Shown here in pieces: positions 60,762 to 64,000 of a DNA stretch of 64,000 nucleotides. Source of the stretch: Ascidiimonas aurantiaca (lineage in GTDB: Bacteria > Bacteroidota > Bacteroidia > Flavobacteriales > Flavobacteriaceae); the NCBI RefSeq assembly GCF_037646345.1, contig NZ_JBBEWR010000001.1, positions 1-64,000 of the forward strand, given 5' to 3'. Under the pieces are notes generated by a model. It was not told the DNA's origin. It did no database searches and was given only the letters and a program-made list of their open reading frames with translations. The position numbers and the translations under genes are program-made. Numbering within the stretch: position 1 is the stretch's first letter; every line of letters begins with the position of its first letter.

Positions 60762-61934
60762 TTAGGCAACTCGGGTTTCATTAAGATTACAGGAAGAAAC
60801 AATTTGATGTAGATCAGTATCTTCCACCTGTTTTTTACGGTCGGCAAACTTGAGAAATTCTTCATATACCAGATCCAGTTGGAGCTTGGTAAGATCGTAC
60901 CCTACTTTTTTAGCCCGGTAAGCCAGGGCTGCTCTTCCGCTTCTGGCGGTAAGTACTATGGCAGATGCTGTTACTCCCACGTCTTCCGGATTAATGATCT
61001 CGTAGGTTTCTCTGTTTTTAATAACGCCATCCTGATGAATACCGGAACTATGGGCAAATGCATTGGCTCCTACAATGGCCTTATTGGGCTGAACCGGCAT
61101 ACACATACTGTTGGAAACCAATAAACTGGTATCATACAAAAGCTTGGAGTTAATATTGGTTTCAAGATTGAGATAGGGATGTTGCTTCAATATCATGACC
61201 ACTTCTTCCAGTGATGTATTTCCTGCACGTTCTCCAATTCCGTTTACGGTACATTCTATTTGCCTGGCTCCGTTTTTAACCCCTGCAATAGAATTTGCAG
61301 TAGCCAGGCCAAGATCATTATGACAGTGGCAGGAAAGTATGGCTTTATCAATACCTCTTACATGTTCTTTTAAATATTTTATCTTTTCTCCGTATTCTTC
61401 AGGCAAACAGTAGCCGGTAGTATCCGGAATATTCAGAACGGTAGCTCCGGCTTTAATAACTTCTTCACATATTTTGGCCAGGAAGTCATTGTCTGTACGA
61501 CCGGCATCTTCTGCATAAAACTCTACGTCCTCTACAAAAGATCTGGCGTAGGTAACGGCCGCTACAGCTCGTTCAATAATCTTTTCGCGATTACTGTTAA
61601 ATTTAAATTTAATATGAGAATCTGATGTACCTATACCGGTGTGTATTCTTGGCTTTTTAGCATATTTGAGAGCTTCGGCAGCTACTTCAATATCTTTTTT
61701 AACTGCACGGGTGAGCCCGCATACAGTTGCATTTTTGACAATTTTTCCTATTTCGGTTACAGAGTGAAAATCACCAGGGCTGGATATGGGAAAACCGGCT
61801 TCAATAATATCTACTCCTAACTCATCGAGCCTGCGGGCTATTACAAGCTTTTGTTGAGTATTGAGCTTACACCCCGGAACTTGTTCTCCGTCCCTGAGAG
61901 TGGTGTCAAAGATTTCGACTTTTTCTTTAGACAT
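60762..61934 (-). CDS. leuA: 2-Isopropylmalate synthase (short form)
   Basis: A 390-residue HMGL-like TIM-barrel enzyme. VEIFDTTLRDGEQVPGCKLN is the N-terminal motif, and the metal ligands are in LSCHCHNDLGLATANSIAGV with NGIGERAGNTSLEEVVMIL. HSSGIHQDGVIKN lies in the linker. It ends soon after the barrel and linker (EETRVA-type tail), without the roughly 130-residue LeuA_dimer regulatory domain, so leucine inhibition through that domain is not expected. This short form is usual in flavobacteria. Homocitrate-type or citramalate synthases share the fold, but the operon supports LeuA. Confidence 0.93.
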   Translation of the reverse strand: MSKEKVEIFDTTLRDGEQVPGCKLNTQQKLVIARRLDELGVDIIEAGFPISSPGDFHSVTEIGKIVKNATVCGLTRAVKKDIEVAAEALKYAKKPRIHTGIGTSDSHIKFKFNSNREKIIERAVAAVTYARSFVEDVEFYAEDAGRTDNDFLAKICEEVIKAGATVLNIPDTTGYCLPEEYGEKIKYLKEHVRGIDKAILSCHCHNDLGLATANSIAGVKNGARQIECTVNGIGERAGNTSLEEVVMILKQHPYLNLETNINSKLLYDTSLLVSNSMCMPVQPNKAIVGANAFAHSSGIHQDGVIKNRETYEIINPEDVGVTASAIVLTARSGRAALAYRAKKVGYDLTKLQLDLVYEEFLKFADRKKQVEDTDLHQIVSSCNLNETRVA

Positions 61935-62083
61935 AATTGCTATTGAATTTCTTTTTTACTTAACGAATTTATATTTTGCACCTGTAAACCTCGACTTTAA
62001 CATGAGTGTCTTTACAATGCTTAAGTTTTTTTAAAAACAGATAAGTTATTGTAAGTCAATTATTTAACACTGTTTTTTTTACA
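61935..62083. promoter_or_regulatory. Divergent control region leuA / 62084 gene
   Basis: 149 AT-rich bases between divergent starts. I looked for a leader peptide or terminator on the leu side and found only a 15-codon ORF without clustered Leu codons. No attenuator like that of ilvD is evident. Confidence 0.35.
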
Positions 62084-63628
62084 ATGACAAATAGCCAGAA
62101 AGACCCTTTGTTCATATTAATAAAGTCACTTTCCAAATCGGAAAAAAGACAATTCAAACTATATGTGGGGCGCCTGGGAATGAACACTGATTCAAAATTC
62201 CTGGCATTGTTTAATTTGCTAGATAAAGCCGATGCATATCATGAAGATGTCATATTGAGCCAGGGTATTGTAAAAAAACAGCAACTTTCAAACCTGAAGG
62301 CGCATTTGTACAAACAAATACTTATTAGTTTGCGGCTTAACCCTCTGCACCAGAACGTACGCATACAAATACGTGAACAACTGGATTTTGCAACCATTCT
62401 TTACCATAAAGGGTTGTACAAGCAGAGCCTGAAACTGTTGGATAAGGCCAAAGCCATAGCAATTGATAACGAAGAGAAAAATGTAGCTTATGAAATTGTG
62501 GAGCTTGAAAAACTCATTGAAACCCAATACATAACCCGAAGTATTAGCGGAAGATCTGATGAGCTTATCACCCAGGCAGAAAGCCTTAGCAGGCTAAACC
62601 TTATTGCCAGCCAGTTGTCAAACCTTTCGCTGCACCTTTACGGTTTAATGTTAAAAACCGGATATGTACGTAATGATGAGGAAAATGAATTGGTGACCGA
62701 ATTTTTTTATGAACGTTTTCCGAAGTTCGTATCCGAAGAATTAGGGTTCAGAGAAAAATTTTGGATGTACAACGCCTATTTATGGTATAGCTTCCTTACC
62801 CAGGATTTTCTTTCTTGTTTTAAATATGCCAGCAAATGGGTGGCCATTTTTTACGAAAACCCGCAGATGATCTATCTTAACCCGGTGTTTTATTTAAAAG
62901 GCAATCATTATTTACTGGAATCACTTTTTTTTATTAAATACAAGACCCAGATGAAAGCGGCTCTTGAAAAAATGGAAGAGACCATTGAACAGGAAAGATT
63001 CCCCAGAAACGATAATATCCAGTCACTTTCTTTTCTTTACAAATACCTCAATAAACTGAATCTTCACTTTCTGGAAGGTTCTTTTGAGGCTGGTCTTCTT
63101 TTGGAGAATGAAATACTAAAAGGGCTTCAAATACACAAAGACCGGATAGATGATCATCACGTTATGGTTTTTTACTATAAGATTGCCTGTATGTATTTTG
63201 GTATTAATGACAATAGGACCTGTATTTTGTATTTAAAAAAAATAATAGAAAATAAAAACCTTACTATGCGGGAAGATCTAATGTGTTTCTCCAGGGTACT
63301 CAGCCTGGTAGCACATTACGAAGCCGGCCTGGATTACCACCTGGAAGTGCAGTTAAGAAGTACTTATAAGTTTCTTCTAAAAATGAATGATCTTCAAGAA
63401 GTGCAGAAAGAGATGATACGATTTCTGAAGGATCTCGGCTCTATCTATCCTCATGAACTTAAGCATGCATTTAAAAAACTACATAAACGATTAAAGAAAT
63501 TTGAAGACCACCCTTATGAAAAAAGAGCTTTTCTTTATCTCGATATTATTTCCTGGTTAGAAAGCAAAATAGAAAACAGGCCTATTGGAGATATTATCCG
63601 TGAAAAATCAAAAAAGCTTATTCGTTAG
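62084..63628 (+). CDS. Helical-repeat (TPR-like) protein of unknown function
   Basis: A 514-residue, soluble, almost all-helical protein. It starts KDPLFILIKSLSKSEKRQFK, LYVGRLG, followed by TPR-like helix pairs (FATILYHKGLYKQSLKLLDK, YYKIACMYFGINDNRTCILY) and a Lys-rich C-terminus. Its start resembles a conserved flavobacterial family of unknown function. It is divergent from leuA and three bases from the EamA transporter gene, with which it may be co-transcribed. Confidence 0.7.
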   Translation: MTNSQKDPLFILIKSLSKSEKRQFKLYVGRLGMNTDSKFLALFNLLDKADAYHEDVILSQGIVKKQQLSNLKAHLYKQILISLRLNPLHQNVRIQIREQLDFATILYHKGLYKQSLKLLDKAKAIAIDNEEKNVAYEIVELEKLIETQYITRSISGRSDELITQAESLSRLNLIASQLSNLSLHLYGLMLKTGYVRNDEENELVTEFFYERFPKFVSEELGFREKFWMYNAYLWYSFLTQDFLSCFKYASKWVAIFYENPQMIYLNPVFYLKGNHYLLESLFFIKYKTQMKAALEKMEETIEQERFPRNDNIQSLSFLYKYLNKLNLHFLEGSFEAGLLLENEILKGLQIHKDRIDDHHVMVFYYKIACMYFGINDNRTCILYLKKIIENKNLTMREDLMCFSRVLSLVAHYEAGLDYHLEVQLRSTYKFLLKMNDLQEVQKEMIRFLKDLGSIYPHELKHAFKKLHKRLKKFEDHPYEKRAFLYLDIISWLESKIENRPIGDIIREKSKKLIR

Positions 63629-63631
63629 CCT

Positions 63632-64000
63632 ATGAGTTCTAAAAAGTACTTATTTCAGTTACTTGAGCTCAATTTTGCGATGATGCTCATAAGTACATCC
63701 GGAGCCTTAGGCAGATATATTACCCTGGCACCGCCTGTTACTATATTGCTGAGAGCGTTCATGGCGCTATCTCTGTTATACCTGTTTTGCAGAATACGGA
63801 AAATCCCTCTTTTTAGGGGTAATAAAAAAGATTTGACAGGTATTGTATTTGGAGGTATTTTTATGGGAGCACACTGGATCACGTATTTTTATGCCTTACA
63901 GCTTTCCAATGTAGCTATTGGCATGCTCTCCATTTTTACATATCCGGTAATTACAGCCTTTCTGGAACCCATACTTTTAAAAAGTCGATTTAATCGTTCG
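63632..64000 (+). CDS. EamA/DMT-family transporter (partial at window end)
   Basis: The first 123 residues of a multi-pass membrane protein: FAMMLISTSGALGRYITLAP, PVTILLRAFMALSLLYLFCR and MGAHWITYFYALQLSNVAIG, then MLSIFTYPVITAFLEPILL. These are typical EamA (DMT superfamily) repeats with helix 1-4 features. Substrate unknown, perhaps amino acids or metabolites. The gene runs past the window end. The ATG at 63632 lies three bases after the preceding stop. Confidence 0.85.
   Translation, partial: MSSKKYLFQLLELNFAMMLISTSGALGRYITLAPPVTILLRAFMALSLLYLFCRIRKIPLFRGNKKDLTGIVFGGIFMGAHWITYFYALQLSNVAIGMLSIFTYPVITAFLEPILLKSRFNRS

Noticed and set aside
61935..62083. Leucine leader peptide upstream of leuA
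   Set aside because: The only short ORF has one Leu codon near its start and no terminator follows.

Overview
The window comes from a Bacteroidota (most likely flavobacterial) chromosome. The evidence is low-GC DNA, secreted proteins ending in type IX secretion (T9SS) sorting tails, tail-fibre-like proteins typical of the phylum, few Shine-Dalgarno sequences, and biosynthetic proteins of flavobacterial type. It falls into two parts with a junction near 31.77 kb.

Left part (1 to about 31.77 kb): an AT-rich accessory region. Nearly every gene is on the + strand, alone or in sets of two or three, and is followed by an imperfect palindrome of about 105-135 bp. These palindromes begin with a (C)TAAC-type box, have complementary arms (often GTATATAAAAATAGCG-like on the left and its complement on the right) and end in a GTTAGC-type box. 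This is the architecture of integron attC sites, so I read the region as a chromosomal gene-cassette array. No integrase gene is visible (a CALIN, or the distal part of a chromosomal integron). The cargo is typical of cassettes: CPBP-type membrane proteins, two Fes/IroE-like esterases, an SDR oxidoreductase with a YdeI-like protein, AraC regulators, a VOC protein, an AAC(3)-I-like acetyltransferase with a PaiB-like protein, a beta-propeller/acetolactate-decarboxylase fusion, a porin and several lipoproteins of unknown function. Non-coding cassettes, truncated genes, an IS110-family remnant and frameshifted genes show active decay. At its right end a three-gene set (29317-31530) resembles the SdpC/SdpA/SdpB peptide-toxin arrangement and lies between two related remnant repeats.

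Right part (about 31.78 to 64 kb): richer in GC, with ordinary chromosomal genes. It holds an AlkD-like repair protein, a T9SS-exported metalloprotease, a tricorn-like protease, an NRAMP transporter overlapping the 5-oxoprolinase genes pxpABC, a two-component system, a nitroreductase/aldehyde-dehydrogenase pair and the branched-chain amino-acid genes. The ilvD-ilvB-ilvN-ilvC-ilvA-gapN operon (+) is preceded by a candidate attenuator: a 22-codon leader peptide with consecutive Ile-Val-Leu codons running into a terminator hairpin. The convergent leuA-leuC-leuD-leuB operon (-) makes the leucine branch.

Between the two operons, on the - strand, is a family of three tandem, short, Cys-containing peptide genes with GG-type leaders. 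They look like lanthipeptide-type RiPP precursors. Two are intact, and the third has lost the G of its ATG and is frameshifted. No modification enzyme is present in the window.

All product names rest on reading motifs by eye; no database search was run.
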